Source of the DNA: Jacaranda mimosifolia
Taxonomy: Eukaryota; Streptophyta; Magnoliopsida; Lamiales; Bignoniaceae
Direction: 5' to 3'
Assembly (NCBI GenBank): GCA_018894105.1
Contig: CM032128.1
Span: forward strand, 15,915,001 to 15,979,000
Length of the DNA stretch: 64,000 nt
Shown here: one piece after another, positions 35,117 through 46,059 of the stretch
Position numbering within the stretch: the stretch's first letter is position 1
Layout: each line of letters begins with the position of its first letter
Notes under the pieces: model-generated
The model's database searches: none
What the model was told of the DNA's origin: nothing
Seen by the model: only the letters and a program-made list of their open reading frames with translations
Translations under genes and position numbers: made by a program

Positions 35117-36240
35117 ATCTTGGATAAAGAGAATATGACATTTTAGTCATAACAAATAAATTTTTTATCTTTGAATAAAATAAAATAATCAAAATAACAA
35201 TCAATGAATATTTTTTTAATTTAATTAAGAACCTCAAAATTGAAAAATTTAGTATTTGGTTACAATTGCAATTATGATCGAATATCTTTGTGCTATATAT
35301 AATAGTATAGATAGATTTGGAGTTTCAATTTTCATAAAAAAAAATTACTAAAGAATTTTGTTTGTATTTCAAATAATATAATTGTGTATTTTAATTTTGA
35401 AATATTTTTCATCTTAATTAATTTTAAAATTAAGGCATTTTTGGGATGTTTTCTTTATTGCTGTTTAATTGACAATGTGCTCATTGCAATTATCTAATGG
35501 CCTTTCATTTATTATGGAATACCCCTAGCTGTTATGGATAAGTTTTGAAGTTGCACAGTATTAATAACCTCTGCCAGGCAGTTATGAGAAATATTTATCT
35601 ACGTTGAGTGTATGATATTAAATGATCAAAATTATATCATATCATATAATGTGGATTCCACCATTAGCGCAGCATCATATTCATCGTTGGATATAAAAAT
35701 ACTAAAAATTAATATATATTTTATTCCTGTAAAAGAAAGAAAATTTACTTAATCTACCACCAATTGCAAAACATTTGGTCTAGGAAGGCTGGGGCACATG
35801 CAGCAGGATATTCCAGTAAATCTCACCTAATTTAGCCAGTATCATTAACTATATTCCAAATTTTAAATTTCAACAAGTGAATGATATACATGAGGACAAA
35901 CATGGCTGGCAGCCACAAATACACCCGACACCAGTCCAGTTTTGCTGTTATATATGGTGTATATATGAGGGCGTGTGTGTGTATATGGTGGCATAAACAC
36001 TGCATTTTTCGTGCACTGTATCTGTATGTGCAGCATTTCAAGGGTTTGTTCACAATCTTTTTCTCTCAATCACTTCTCTCTCCGTGCCTCCTTGTTGTGT
36101 TGTATGTACTTTAAAGTGGGGAAAATATATATATATATATATATATATAGGAGTTTTCCTTCTTTTTGATCAGGGTTTTCTTCTATTGCTTTTTCAGCTC
36201 ACGTTTTGCCTGTTGTAATTTTTTCTGCAGAAAATTATAA
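35117..36240 (+). promoter_or_regulatory. Upstream region and probable 5' untranslated region of the bZIP gene
   Basis: AT-rich DNA without transposon hallmarks. Candidate TATA-type sequences occur at 35948-35966 (TTATATATGGTGTATATATG). Downstream are CT-rich leader sequence (TTTTTCTCTCAATCACTTCT, 36058 onward) and an (AT)n microsatellite at 36125-36149, within 120 bp of the start codon. The transcription start cannot be placed from sequence alone. Confidence 0.45.
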
Positions 36241-36883
36241 ATGGAAGACATTAACAGCTCTCCCTTACATGCAAAACATGACTTAAAAATGATGGCGCCA
36301 TCAAATCCCAATTCTTTAACTGATGATGACAAGTTGAAAATCCAGCTGCCTTACTTTCCAAAGAAAGGTTATTTGTGCTGCAGGGACAACAACAACAACA
36401 ATAATAATAATAATGTTATAGATCACTGGAAGCTGCAGAAGATGAAAAAGAAGATCTCATCGTCTCCTGGCCCTCAAAACAAGTCTGTTAGCTTGGCTCC
36501 ATCACAAGCAGCTAATTCAAGAATCACTCTTACTCTCGACAAAGCAATCGAATATGAACTAAATCACGGCCGTAAATTGGACCCCAACATGGATAGAAAG
36601 AAGCTTAGAAGGTGAAGTAATTCAAGTTGATTTTCTTCGTTTGTTTTTACATCACATCATATAGCTATAAATATATATTATATGTATATGTACAAATGAC
36701 AAGTTATATGTATATATATATGGGACATGCATGCACACTTACATATAACTCTTTCATGAGTTTCCATGTTTGTTTCCACTAGGACGATATCCAACAGACT
36801 CTCCGCTCAGAGATCCAGAATAAAGAAAGCTCAATATATTAATGACATGGAAAAAATGGTGATTGATTTACAGGTAAAAATTA

Positions 36884-36943
<60 letters not shown>

Positions 36944-37012
36944 GGCCTTAAGTCTGTAATGCCAAGATTTATTGATCTATATATACATTTATGAATTCGC
37001 ATTCTACTTAAT

Positions 37013-37044
<32 letters not shown>

Positions 37045-37637
37045 TTGCCAGGAACTGATATCGGTTCTCACTCCACAAATCGAAAGCTACAAAGAGAAGC
37101 GTAAACTACTGATGGTGCAAAACGATTCACTCCAAAAGCTTGTAGAGATTCGTTCCAATGAATCCAAACAACGTGAAAGTATAATTAATATCATCTCCTT
37201 CTTCTTTCATTTATCACCAATTAATTGTTTTATATAGATATATAATTAAGCTTGGCTATCATTAATGCATGCATCGCAGTGGAGCTTGAACAGAAGCGAG
37301 TCCAAGTACACAGGCTCAAACAACTCGAGAAAAGTAGTGTGAAGAACGTCCATGATTCGGATCCAAAGATTATGCAAGATTTGATCAGTTCCAAGCAATT
37401 AGCGAGTAGTGCACAGCCATATCCTTGCCTTGGCCTTTATCAACATGGCCTTCAACATCTGCACAAGTTTGGATCTAACCAGCACCCACCTTCCATCTCT
37501 GCACAAATGGCACCATGTTTTGCCAAAGATCGCAGCAACCGGCGGGCTTTTTGGAAAAGAACCAATTCGAAGAAGCTGCCGATATAGATCAATATCTCAA
37601 CTTTGAAGCACTCAATGTCGATCTAGTCATTATTTGA
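36241..37637 (+). CDS. bZIP transcription factor gene, four exons
   Basis: This plant basic leucine zipper protein would bind DNA as a dimer in the nucleus. Proposed exons are 36241-36611, 36783-36873, 37052-37178 and 37280-37587, all with GT-AG introns and compatible phases (2, 0, 1), giving 298 residues. The start is the first ATG after the CT-rich leader. Residues about 50-58 are nine asparagines. The basic region spans exons 1-2: KKLRR then TISNRLSAQRSRIKK, with the invariant N-x7-R as N128 and R136. Heptad positions M146, L153, L160, Y167, L174 and L181 form the zipper over exons 2-3. Exon 4 encodes a Q/H/S-rich tail. The frame used ends at TAG 37585-37587, but another frame in the same exon reads FEEAADIDQYLNFEALN to a TGA at 37637 and looks more like a bZIP C terminus, so a 1-bp deletion or an unseen splice is possible. 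Target genes are unknown. This is the only credible host gene here. Confidence 0.88.
36388..36414 (+). repeat. AAC/AAT codon microsatellite (polyasparagine)
   Basis: Four AAC codons followed by five AAT codons in exon 1 of the bZIP gene give nine asparagines. Such a run may vary in length between individuals without breaking the frame. Confidence 0.95.
36884..36944 (+). repeat. Compound microsatellite in bZIP intron 2
   Basis: (TA)n, then (TG)n at 36901-36914, then about seven TCTG units to 36944, starting only some ten bases after the exon 2 splice donor. Confidence 0.95.
37018..37044 (+). repeat. (AT)n microsatellite next to the intron 2 splice acceptor
   Basis: An AT dinucleotide run is followed by TTGCCAG, the acceptor of exon 3. 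The run replaces the usual pyrimidine tract, though U-rich acceptors are common in plants. Confidence 0.9.
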
Positions 37638-38110
37638 AGTTAATCTTTGCATTCTTCCCTTCTTCAGTATTATTATTGTATGCTAAGTTTCTTTTCTGCA
37701 GACGGTCTTAGTTATCTTTTTGTCGCAATTTGGATAATTAATTAGTTCGTGATGTTTGTTAAGCTAGCATGTGTGTGGGTTAATTTCAATAGTCCAAAGA
37801 TATATAAAAGACTGTCTGTGCCTAAGTAGTTTGTTAAATTAAGTCCATGTATATATATATATATATATATGTGATCTTGCCCCATCCATGCAAAACCACT
37901 AGAATTGGATTATTAATTAGCTCCATCAAAAAGTAAGATTGTGTCAGAAATGGTGCTGCAGCAGTTGAAATCTTACCCAAACACCTGAATCATTGGAATG
38001 TTCGGATACCTAAAACTCTCCTTTACATGGCTTCATGGGAGGCTTGGACCCCTTCCAGGACTTGTGATTAATCATGCAGGATGACTTCTTAAAATCCAAC
38101 TACAACACCT
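37638..38110. other. Downstream region of the bZIP gene
   Basis: Probable 3' untranslated region, then non-coding DNA with an (AT)n microsatellite at 37849-37870. No clear polyadenylation signal can be singled out in this A/T-rich context. Confidence 0.4.
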
Positions 38111-38207
38111 TAATTTTCATGCTCAATTATATGCCAGTTCGCTCTAATTCTCTACTGATTTATTTCACGCTCATTTATATGTCAATTCGCTCTAGTTCTC
38201 TATTGGA
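38111..38207. repeat. Short imperfect tandem duplication
   Basis: Two adjacent copies of about 48 bp share 'tatatg.ca.ttcgctcta.ttctcta' and a preceding 'tca.gctcattta'. No function is evident. Confidence 0.7.
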
Positions 38208-38217
38208 AAGTCGAATC

Positions 38218-38534
38218 TTTTGTCCTATAATTTTGTCCACTTAAGAATTTTGTTCTTGTTGAATTTTAAATTTAATTTTTATGAAATATCATATTTAATT
38301 CAATTCCGCAAAAAAAATTATAATTTGGCTCGTATTGATGACGTGACACACTAGATCTTATGATGAGGTCATAATTTTCAGTATGTCACATCATTAATTC
38401 CAAAAACATGTTATGAATAATTGGTGAAATTAGATTAATTATGATAATTTTATGAAACATGTACGCACAACTAAATTTGAAATTCAACAAGTTATTGGAT
38501 AAGATTTTAATGTGGATAAAATTATATAATTAAA
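38218..38534. mobile_element. Short inverted-repeat element (MITE-like)
   Basis: The left arm starts 'cctataattttgtccac' and contains TTGTTGAATTTTAAATTTA. The right arm, read inversely, gives 'tataattttatccac', 'acttgttgaatttcaaattta' and a shared 'ttcataaaattatcataat'-like stretch. About 315 bp with arms of roughly 85-95 bp and no coding capacity. The target duplication is unclear because of the flanking poly-A. Confidence 0.65.
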
Positions 38535-39214
38535 AAAAAAAACGATTGTACATGTTTTCTACAGAGTCGTAAGAAATGTTTTCTCTTCTCTTGCGTTCTC
38601 GGAAACATGATAAATGTACCAAAAAATTCCAATTTCCTTTTATTTGTAAAAGAGTTAAAATGAATAGCATCCACACTTCTATTACATCTCTATTATCTAG
38701 AAATTCACCTAATTGAAAATAGTAATTCTTGAGAAGTACCGAGGATTTGAGTCCTACATTTGTGCATGATAAATTCATAAAGGCCATATTATATAAAAGA
38801 ATATAAGGCTGTCAAGAGGCGAAATTGACTTAAGGAGTCTTTTAATATTTAACAAGTTATTTCAATAAAACATAGAATTAAAATTAAGTTTCAAATATAA
38901 CTAGAAATTCCAAAGGTAATGAAAAGTAGTAAACATTAAGGAAGTGACATAATGAATCTATAGTAGTCCGGCAATGCTTACATCTATTATCTACATTTTT
39001 ACTTAGAATTTTAACATGCAATATTACTCAAACATACAAATAGGAATAATTACAATAGAATCAAAGAATCAGATAAAACTTAGCCTGTCACCACCACTAT
39101 CAAACCTATACAGTTGACGACAACAAAGATTGAAGCAAATAAAGGACTTCTAGGCAGAATGCTATAGTGGGAGAATGGATATCGCATAGCTATAAAGACA
39201 TCTTCATCAAGGAT
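38535..39214. other. No gene seen
   Basis: AT-rich DNA with only short frames on both strands. No transposon ends or RNA genes were recognised. Confidence 0.5.
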
Positions 39215-40528
39215 CACTACAAAAAAAAAATGTGTTATTTTTTATGTAATAGTTTCTTCAGAAATTTTCAACGAATTTCCTAAAGAATATCCATGGAATT
39301 GTTTCCGATGGATTTCCAATGGAAAAGCATTTGAAAAATTGATGAAAATTTGGCGGAACCTTGGCGTTTACATATGCGATGGGTAGTTCCTCATAAACTC
39401 GTCGGAATTTTTTTCCCATGGAAAGCCCATCGGAAAATTGTAATAAACTTTTTTTATTTGGGAAAAATAGCTTTTATTAACCAATGGAATGTCTGCTGGA
39501 CTTCAGTAAGTAATTTTTTAATTAAAAGTATTTATTGAAATTTTTGACAGATTTTTCCATTGAAAATTCTTTCGGAACCTTAAATTACAAAGTAGAGCGA
39601 TTTTTTCTTGCCTTATTTCTCTATGTTTCGTCCCATTCTCTCCTTTCTCTCTCTCTACAATCTCCCCCTCCCTTTGCGCTGTCACTATCGCCATCGTCTA
39701 CCATCAATGCCGCCATCGTCCACCAGTAAGCCTGTCATCCCTCATTTTTGGCGAATTTCTTCACCATTATGTCATTTGAGGCAGAAATTTTGCTGCGGTC
39801 AACTAAAATTGCAACTAAATGTTGCGTTTCAAGGCACTTATGCGGCGATTTTCATGATTGCCACAAAAGACTTAGTGTTTCATGGTAGTTAGAGAACCAC
39901 CATCAAATACTAAATGCTACATAAATAAAATTATTGCGGCAATTGGTTAACCACCGCAAAATAATATAACACCAAATAAGTAAAATCATCACAGCAATTG
40001 ATAAAGTGCCACGAAATGCCAAAAAATCACCGTGAGAGTTTTGTGGCTGTTATTCCGTTGGTTACTCCAAACCACTACAAGACGCTCTCCCGACACTTGC
40101 ACTGGCAGCAGTTTAGCAACAGTTGCCACTACCAAAAGGTATACTTTTTATTATGGTTAATTATGTATTTTAAATAGTAATTAAGTGTAGTGAAATTTTT
40201 TTCACTATACTTGTACTACATTTTTCTAGTTGTAGGTATTGCAGGTGAGGTAAGAATATACTTTCTTGTAATGGTCAATAATGTTCTATGGTAATTAACT
40301 TTTACTACGAAATTATCTTCAATTATTATAAATTTAGTATGTGGTAAAAAGTTATGAAATACACCGCTATCTTTCACCACAATTAAAGAAATATAGTATA
40401 CAGTAGTTAATTGCCACACTTCGAAAAGCATAGTAATTATTTAAATTATTTTTCACCACAATTAAATGTAGTATAAACCAATTAATGGGTTGAGAAATTT
40501 TACTAATTACCTACTTTTTTATTTATAC
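39215..40528. mobile_element. CACTA-like terminal/subterminal sequence (partial, uncertain)
   Basis: CACTACAAAAAAAAAATGTG at 39216 resembles a CACTA left end. It is followed by repeated subterminal-like words (GGAATTGTTTCCGATGGATT, 'cggaatttttttcccatgg', 'catcggaaaatt'). From about 39950 the words change to GGCAATTGGTTAACCACCGC and 'caccacaattaaa' types, and CACTACAAGA recurs at 40073. No matching right end with a shared 3-bp duplication was found; 51766-51784 (ATATTTTCTTGTAGT) is a weak candidate. Confidence 0.4.
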
Positions 40529-42396
40529 TGTAACACCCCTAAAATTAGGAAACTGAGAAAATAAGGATTTAGAAATCAAGAAATTGGTTGGTTGGATTTT
40601 AGAGCCCAAAATATAAATAGGAAAGATTTAATTGCAATGAGATCGAAAGTTTTGGGGTCAAATCGCAATTGGAGAAAAGCTTGATTGACAACACTTGGAA
40701 GTTTTGTGGGTCAAAGTGAGATTTCTTTGGTCATCTGGGTAAATTTTAGGCATTAACTATGTCTAGGGGTTGGTTTGAGGCTTCACCAAACTTTGGGGGA
40801 TTTAATTGAAGACTGGAATAAATGTTGGGGGTTCAAATTCTAATTTTTGAAAAGTATTTTCTATATAGTAGAAACCCCCCTAGATTTTTTCCATTTTCTC
40901 CATGCAGCCTGCAACCTTCCTCTCTTGCGATTCCTCCTCGATGTCGGGGAACTCTACAACCAACCCTACCAATACTTCCCTTACACCTCAGGGAGCATAC
41001 TGGTGCCAAGAACCTCCACCAACAGCCAACAGACTGGCTGAAACTTGAAGTCGAAAGCTCGACACGGCAGCAAATGGTGGTTATGACCTTCTAGACGGCT
41101 AAAACTCATGGCCGGAGGGTGTATTATGATGCGTTCAACTAAAGGAACATATTGATAACTTCAATGGCGAAAATGGACCATCGGTGGGGGAGAATTTGAC
41201 ACGGCGGCGGACAGCAGCGAGTGAGAGGCCTAGTTGGGTTTTCTGGCTAATTGAGCAGCTATTCGATGGCGATTGAAGGATTGTTTTGGGAGTTAGATTC
41301 ATGGTGCTGAAACACACTTAATGGTAGTGGTGATATGTAGTTTTGATGATGTCGCATGACGGCGCTTTGGCGGTGTTCCGGCAGTTCCGAGACAGAATGT
41401 TCGACTCGTCATGGCTGACACATGCGTGGTGATAGTTTGGGAAGATTGAGCTTTGATATTCAAGATTTGGTATTATTGGGTTGGAATTAAGATTTGAAAT
41501 ATGTATACTCACATGCCTATGATGTTCTTAGAGATTTATTTTGTTCTATCTATGTAAATCTTGTAGCAAATGGAAGATATGTATTGGAATTAAAATAAGG
41601 GCATACATGGATGTATAGATAATCCTAGTGGATCCAGGTTTGTACTAATATAAGATAATTTTGGGATTATTAAGGAATAATTGGACTGTTATTAGTGATT
41701 TAGTTTATTGTGGCAAGATCAATTGGAAGACTAAGGACCTGATATTATTCTTTTATCGAGACTGGTATGATTAGCATGTTTTGTACCGATAGTACCAATC
41801 AAACCCTAAAACTGTCGTATTAATCAAGTAGTTGTTGATTTTAGACCGTTAATGGTATAATAGTAATTATTGGGGTTGAATGTGGATTTTAACTGTAAAT
41901 ATACTCTTTTGGTTAGGTAGCGAAGAAGTGGGTCTTGCTGATCAGTAGCGTGCTGATTGTGATTTGTATTTTCTGAGACTACGGAAGTGAGGGTCTGCCA
42001 ATCTGGCGCTTTCTCATACATATATGTTATTGTGATAAACCTTTGTGAGGGTTCCTATTTTTGTACTGATTGCATCGTGCTTATTGAAATCCGTAAACTG
42101 CTTGAAATCTCAGTTGTTATCTGTTATCTGTTATCTGATGTGTACACCCCTATGAGGGTTATCACCTATTATTAATTCTGAATCCTATCTGTTCTGGCGC
42201 CCAGAACTCTTACCTATTATTTGTATCACTCTATTGCCTGACCGTATTGTTATTTGTACCCTCCTGTATCATTATCTGTTGCCTTTTGGCACACTTGTTA
42301 TTCATTATAGCTTTGAATGGCCATGTTGGCTTATCTGAATTGTGTACTGATATCGTATTGCCTTATTGGCATTTCTATACTGTCCTGTACAGTTAT

Positions 42397-42830
42397 TATT
42401 AGAATAGTGTCTGGCAAGCCAATTAAATTATCCTTGTAAAAGCTATTTTCTTGTAAAACAATCTTCATTAAATAATACTTTTTTATATGGCCATCTTTAT
42501 CTTATGCTCTTTATTACTTCACTTGTATTTGGATGAAGCCCCTAGATCACTCATGACTTGGTTTGGTGACCATGGAATAAGCCTCACATGTTCGTGATAT
42601 TAAATCTTCTAAGTTGTAGGATCTTATGAGATAGGGTATCTAAGATCCCGATAGACTTGTACTAATGATGCAAAATCCAAGAGTTGGATTTGCTCCGTTC
42701 CATGAACAACCGTATGGGATATGAGCACATGTTAGTAGGTGCTTGTTAGAGAACAAAGGACTGAAGGCCCACCGCAGAATCCACTGTATAGCTGTAGTGG
42801 CAAGTTCTCCAATTTACGCTAGTGCATAAA
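42397..42830 (+). repeat. 5' LTR remnant of the copia element
   Basis: It aligns with the first 440 or so bases of 47519-49700: start TATTAGAATAGTGTCTGGCA, then ATATGGCCATCTTTATCTTA and 'ggtgcttgttagagaacaa'. The remaining 1.7 kb is deleted. Confidence 0.85.
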
Positions 42831-43750
42831 AGTTACATAGAGCAAAGGAGTCCATGAAGGCATGGAGACTTTTGAAGACCTATGAATATATGTTATACAA
42901 TCATGTAATAGCTAGATTTTGTCAACCCACCTGAAATCAACTAGGTGGTGCACCTATGGCTTTAAGTGCACCACTTGATTAGGCTCATAGTCATCCCACC
43001 CTAGGAGCATGCTAGGCACATTTACTTATTTATGTTTTTTATTTCCTATTGATGTATGAGATGCATGTTTAGGATATAGAAAACCTAAATAAGAAGATAA
43101 AATGATGAGATCTTTACAAGCAAAAAACCTCAACTTGGATTGTCTAAGTGTTGTTCAAATATTAAGTCGAAATGGATATAAATTAAAAGAATTTTGATTA
43201 ATCCAAGCCTTCTACCAACAGTATGTGGCATGATGATGCTGCCATTATTTATGTGATGTTTCATGAGTTGTGGGTCACGCTTATAATGGAAAGTTGTGAC
43301 CATATACTTAGCATATGATGCACTTTTGATTTGAGAACGCCCATGCATTGTCACACGAGTCGTGGGATGTCGTGGTGCCTATCTCGAATCAAAGTTTGAT
43401 TGGTAGGTCTGACTTAACACCTATTAGTGTGGATGTCTCATGAGTCGTGGGTCCATATGAAAAATGAGGTAAAATATATCAAGAGTTGCAAGAATGCAAT
43501 TACCAAAAGTTGCTTACCTTTCGATTATTTGTGGATATCTCATGAGTCATGGATCCACTTGTAAGTCCTTGGGATCTTGATTCTCACTAGGAAATATGAT
43601 TTTCCAAATTTTTCTTGGGGGTGAAGAATTTGATAAAATAGTGGGAAGAAAACATACTTGAAAGACTATGAACATGTTTTAATATCAAATTCAATCAAAT
43701 GCTTATACTCTTTTCCTACCTCTTGTAGATTTTTGAAATCTTCAAACAAA
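42831..43750 (+). other. copia leader region
   Basis: Non-coding leader before gag, homologous to 60950-61560 and, inverted, to 27270-28074. It contains repeated words like CTCATGAGTCGTGGGTCC (near 43254, 43341, 43436 and 43536). Confidence 0.7.
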
Positions 43751-44560
43751 ATGGCTAAGAATCCACATGTATCAATTTTGGAAACCAATAAACTCACCGG
43801 GCCAAATTTCCAGATTGGTTGAGAAACCTTAAAATAATTCTTGATTCTAAAAAGGCGCCTCACATCCTCGATCAAAGTCCTGCGGACACACTTGGTGATG
43901 ACGCCACTGACGTACAACGTGAAATATTCACAAAATTTATAGATGATGATCTACAAGTGAGGTGTGTCATGATGGCCTCCATGTCCAACGATCTCCAAAA
44001 GACTCATGAGCACATGAAACATGCTCGAGAGATCTATGTACACTTACAAGACTTGTATGATGTACAAAATAGATATGCAAGGTTCGCTTTGTCCAGGGAG
44101 CTCTTTAGGACAATTATGAGTGAAGGGTCCAATGTCCATGATCATGGCCTAGCCTCAAGATGATAGGACTCATTGAGAAGCTTGGATAGTTAGATGTGGT
44201 CATGTACAATGACCTTTACATGGATTTGATCCTACAGTGATTGCCATCATAGTATGATCAATTCGTTATGAACTTCATTATGTCTAAGTAAGAAGTTACG
44301 ATTAATGAGTTGATCAACATGCTTGTGACCACGGAGGCGACTATGAGAAAGGAGAAGTCCCTTATGCTTGCATCCTCCTCCAAGTCGAATGGCCCTAGGG
44401 GTTCTAGAAATGGGGGTAAGAAGATGAAAAATTCTTTCTCAAAAGGGAAACAACCTGAGAAGAGTTTTAGGAGGGTTAAAAAGAAGGATAAAATTGAAGC
44501 TAGTTGTTTCCATTATGGTGAAAAGGGACATTGAAAAAGAAATTCCAAAGCTTACCTTGC
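43751..44560 (+). pseudogene. copia gag remnant
   Basis: The start is ATG at 43751 (MAKNPHVSILETNKLTGPNF, then the expected tryptophan is replaced and a stop follows). The main domain is in 43850-44160: DATDVQREIFTKFIDDDLQV, RCVMMASMSNDLQKTHEH, VHLQDLYDVQNRYARFALSR. The C-terminal part at 44310-44534 is lysine-rich with a zinc knuckle CFHYGEKGH; the fourth ligand region is cut by a stop. It belongs to the UBN2/gag_2 type typical of plant copia. Non-functional. Confidence 0.9.
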
Positions 44561-44579
44561 AACCCTTGAGAAGGGTTTG

Positions 44580-45000
44580 TACTTTATTGAAGTGCACATG
44601 ACGACTAATTCTTCCTCATGGGTATTTAATACCGCATACGGTTCTCACCTTTGTAATTCATTATAGGGAATGGAAAGAAGAAAGAGTCTTCGTGAAGGGG
44701 ATACTATCCTTGACCTAGGAAATGGAGCAGGAGTTGCGGCCACCTTCCAAGGTGTTATCAAGTTGGACTTAGGGAATGCTTACATTGTACTTGATCCCAT
44801 TTATTATGTACCCCATTTTGTTAAGAATATTATATTAATTCCATTCTTGATAATGGGATTTGATTTTTCTATATCGAATGGGATGTTGAAAGCATTGAAG
44901 AATGGTTCCTTAATTGCGCAAGGTACACTAATTAATGGATTGTACATACTTGATTCCCAACCTTCACTAATGCACATTCAAACAAGTTAAAGAAACTTAG
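44580..45000 (+). pseudogene. copia protease remnant
   Basis: SSWVFNTAYGSHLCN (44610-44655) corresponds to the active-site motif, normally D-T/S-G-A/C-S-H. Here the catalytic Asp is Asn and the glycine is displaced. Downstream, GDTILDLGNGAGVAATFQGV and YYVPHFVKNIILIPFLIMGF belong to the rest of the fold. Inactive. Confidence 0.85.
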
Positions 45001-45004
45001 ATAA

Positions 45005-45996
45005 CCAAGATGATGCCATTTTATGGCATGCAAGACTTTGACATATTTCTAAAAAATAGGATGAAAAAGCTATAAGCACTCAAAGCACTAAATGTTAGTG
45101 GCATTGAGGATCTTCCTACTTGTGAATCTTGTTTAAAGGGAAAAATGACCAAGGCTTCCTTTGTAGGACAAATGGAGTGCTCCACAAGTCTCTTGGATTT
45201 GATCAATACAGATGTTTGTGGACTACTAGGAGTTAGTGGGAGACAAGGCTATTCTTACTTCATCACCTTCATCGATGACTATAGTCAGTTTGGACATGTG
45301 TTTCTTGTGAAGAACAAGTCCAAAGCCTTTGAAAAGTTCAAAGAGTATTGGAGTGAAATGGAAAAGCAATTAGGGCTAAGTATTAAAGCTTTTTGATCGG
45401 ATTGAGATAAAGAATACTTGAGCACCGAATTCTTGGATTATCTAAAAGATAATGGAATTCTCTCTCAATGGACTCCACCCGGCACACCCCAACACAATGG
45501 AGTAGTCGAGAGGAGAAATCGTACCTTGTTGGATATGATGCGTTCTATGATGAGCTTTTCCAATGTGTCCATATCCATTTGGGGATACGCCTTATTAACA
45601 GTTGTGAAGCTACTAAATATAGTACATTTAAAGTCAGTGCCCAAAACACCATATGAGATATGGCTCGGCGAAGCACCTTTTTACCAATATCTTAAGGTAT
45701 GGGGTTTTCCCGCCTATGTGAGACGGACAGTGGGAGATAAGTTGAACAGTAGATCCACCTTGTGCAAGTTTGTGGAATACCCTAGAGAGTCTATGGGTTA
45801 CTATTTCTCTGATCCCTCGGAACAAAAGATGTGTGTTTCGAGGAACGTCACCTTTTTGGAAAGGCAATTTCTATTGGATGAAAATGGCATTGTCGTTGAA
45901 CTTGATGAAGTTCAAGATGATCAAGAAATTGCACAAGCGATGGAAACAAATGAGCAACATGAGCCTCACACACAACCTCTAAGAAGGTCGGACTGA
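45005..45996 (+). pseudogene. copia integrase remnant
   Basis: The pre-integrase zinc domain starts at about 45025 (LWHARL with a broken follow-up, then DLPTCESCLKGKMTKASF). The catalytic core is in 45145-45396: LINTDVCGLLGVSGRQGYSY and FITFIDDYSQFGHVFL. After one stop it continues at 45418-45996 with YLKDNGILSQWTPPGTPQHN, GVVERRNRTLLDMMRSMM and SIWGYALLTVVKLLNIVHLK, up to YFSDPSEQKMCVSRNVTFLE. The D-D-E type residues are largely in place, with one nonsense codon in the core and a frame end at 45996. It would integrate the DNA copy. Confidence 0.92.
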
Positions 45997-46059
45997 ATCA
46001 AGAAGTATAGACTCCATGTACTCAAACAAAGTATGATCTTTGGTAGATCCACCAAAGGG

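Noticed and set aside
35832..36114. Overlapping frames on both strands upstream of the bZIP gene
   Set aside because: Several frames in opposite directions over the promoter/leader region with no motifs; an upstream open frame in the leader cannot be excluded but is unsupported.
37409..37606. Second plus-strand frame inside bZIP exon 4
   Set aside because: It is neither in phase with exon 3 nor similar to a bZIP tail; treated as an out-of-frame shadow.
39535..39892. Plus-strand frames with CT-rich, proline/serine-rich text
   Set aside because: They lie in CACTA-like subterminal sequence and a CT-rich stretch, with no start context or splice structure pointing to a gene.
40822..41317. Frames on both strands in a GC-richer stretch
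   Set aside because: Located inside the chromovirus-like LTR, which does not code; both strands open equally.
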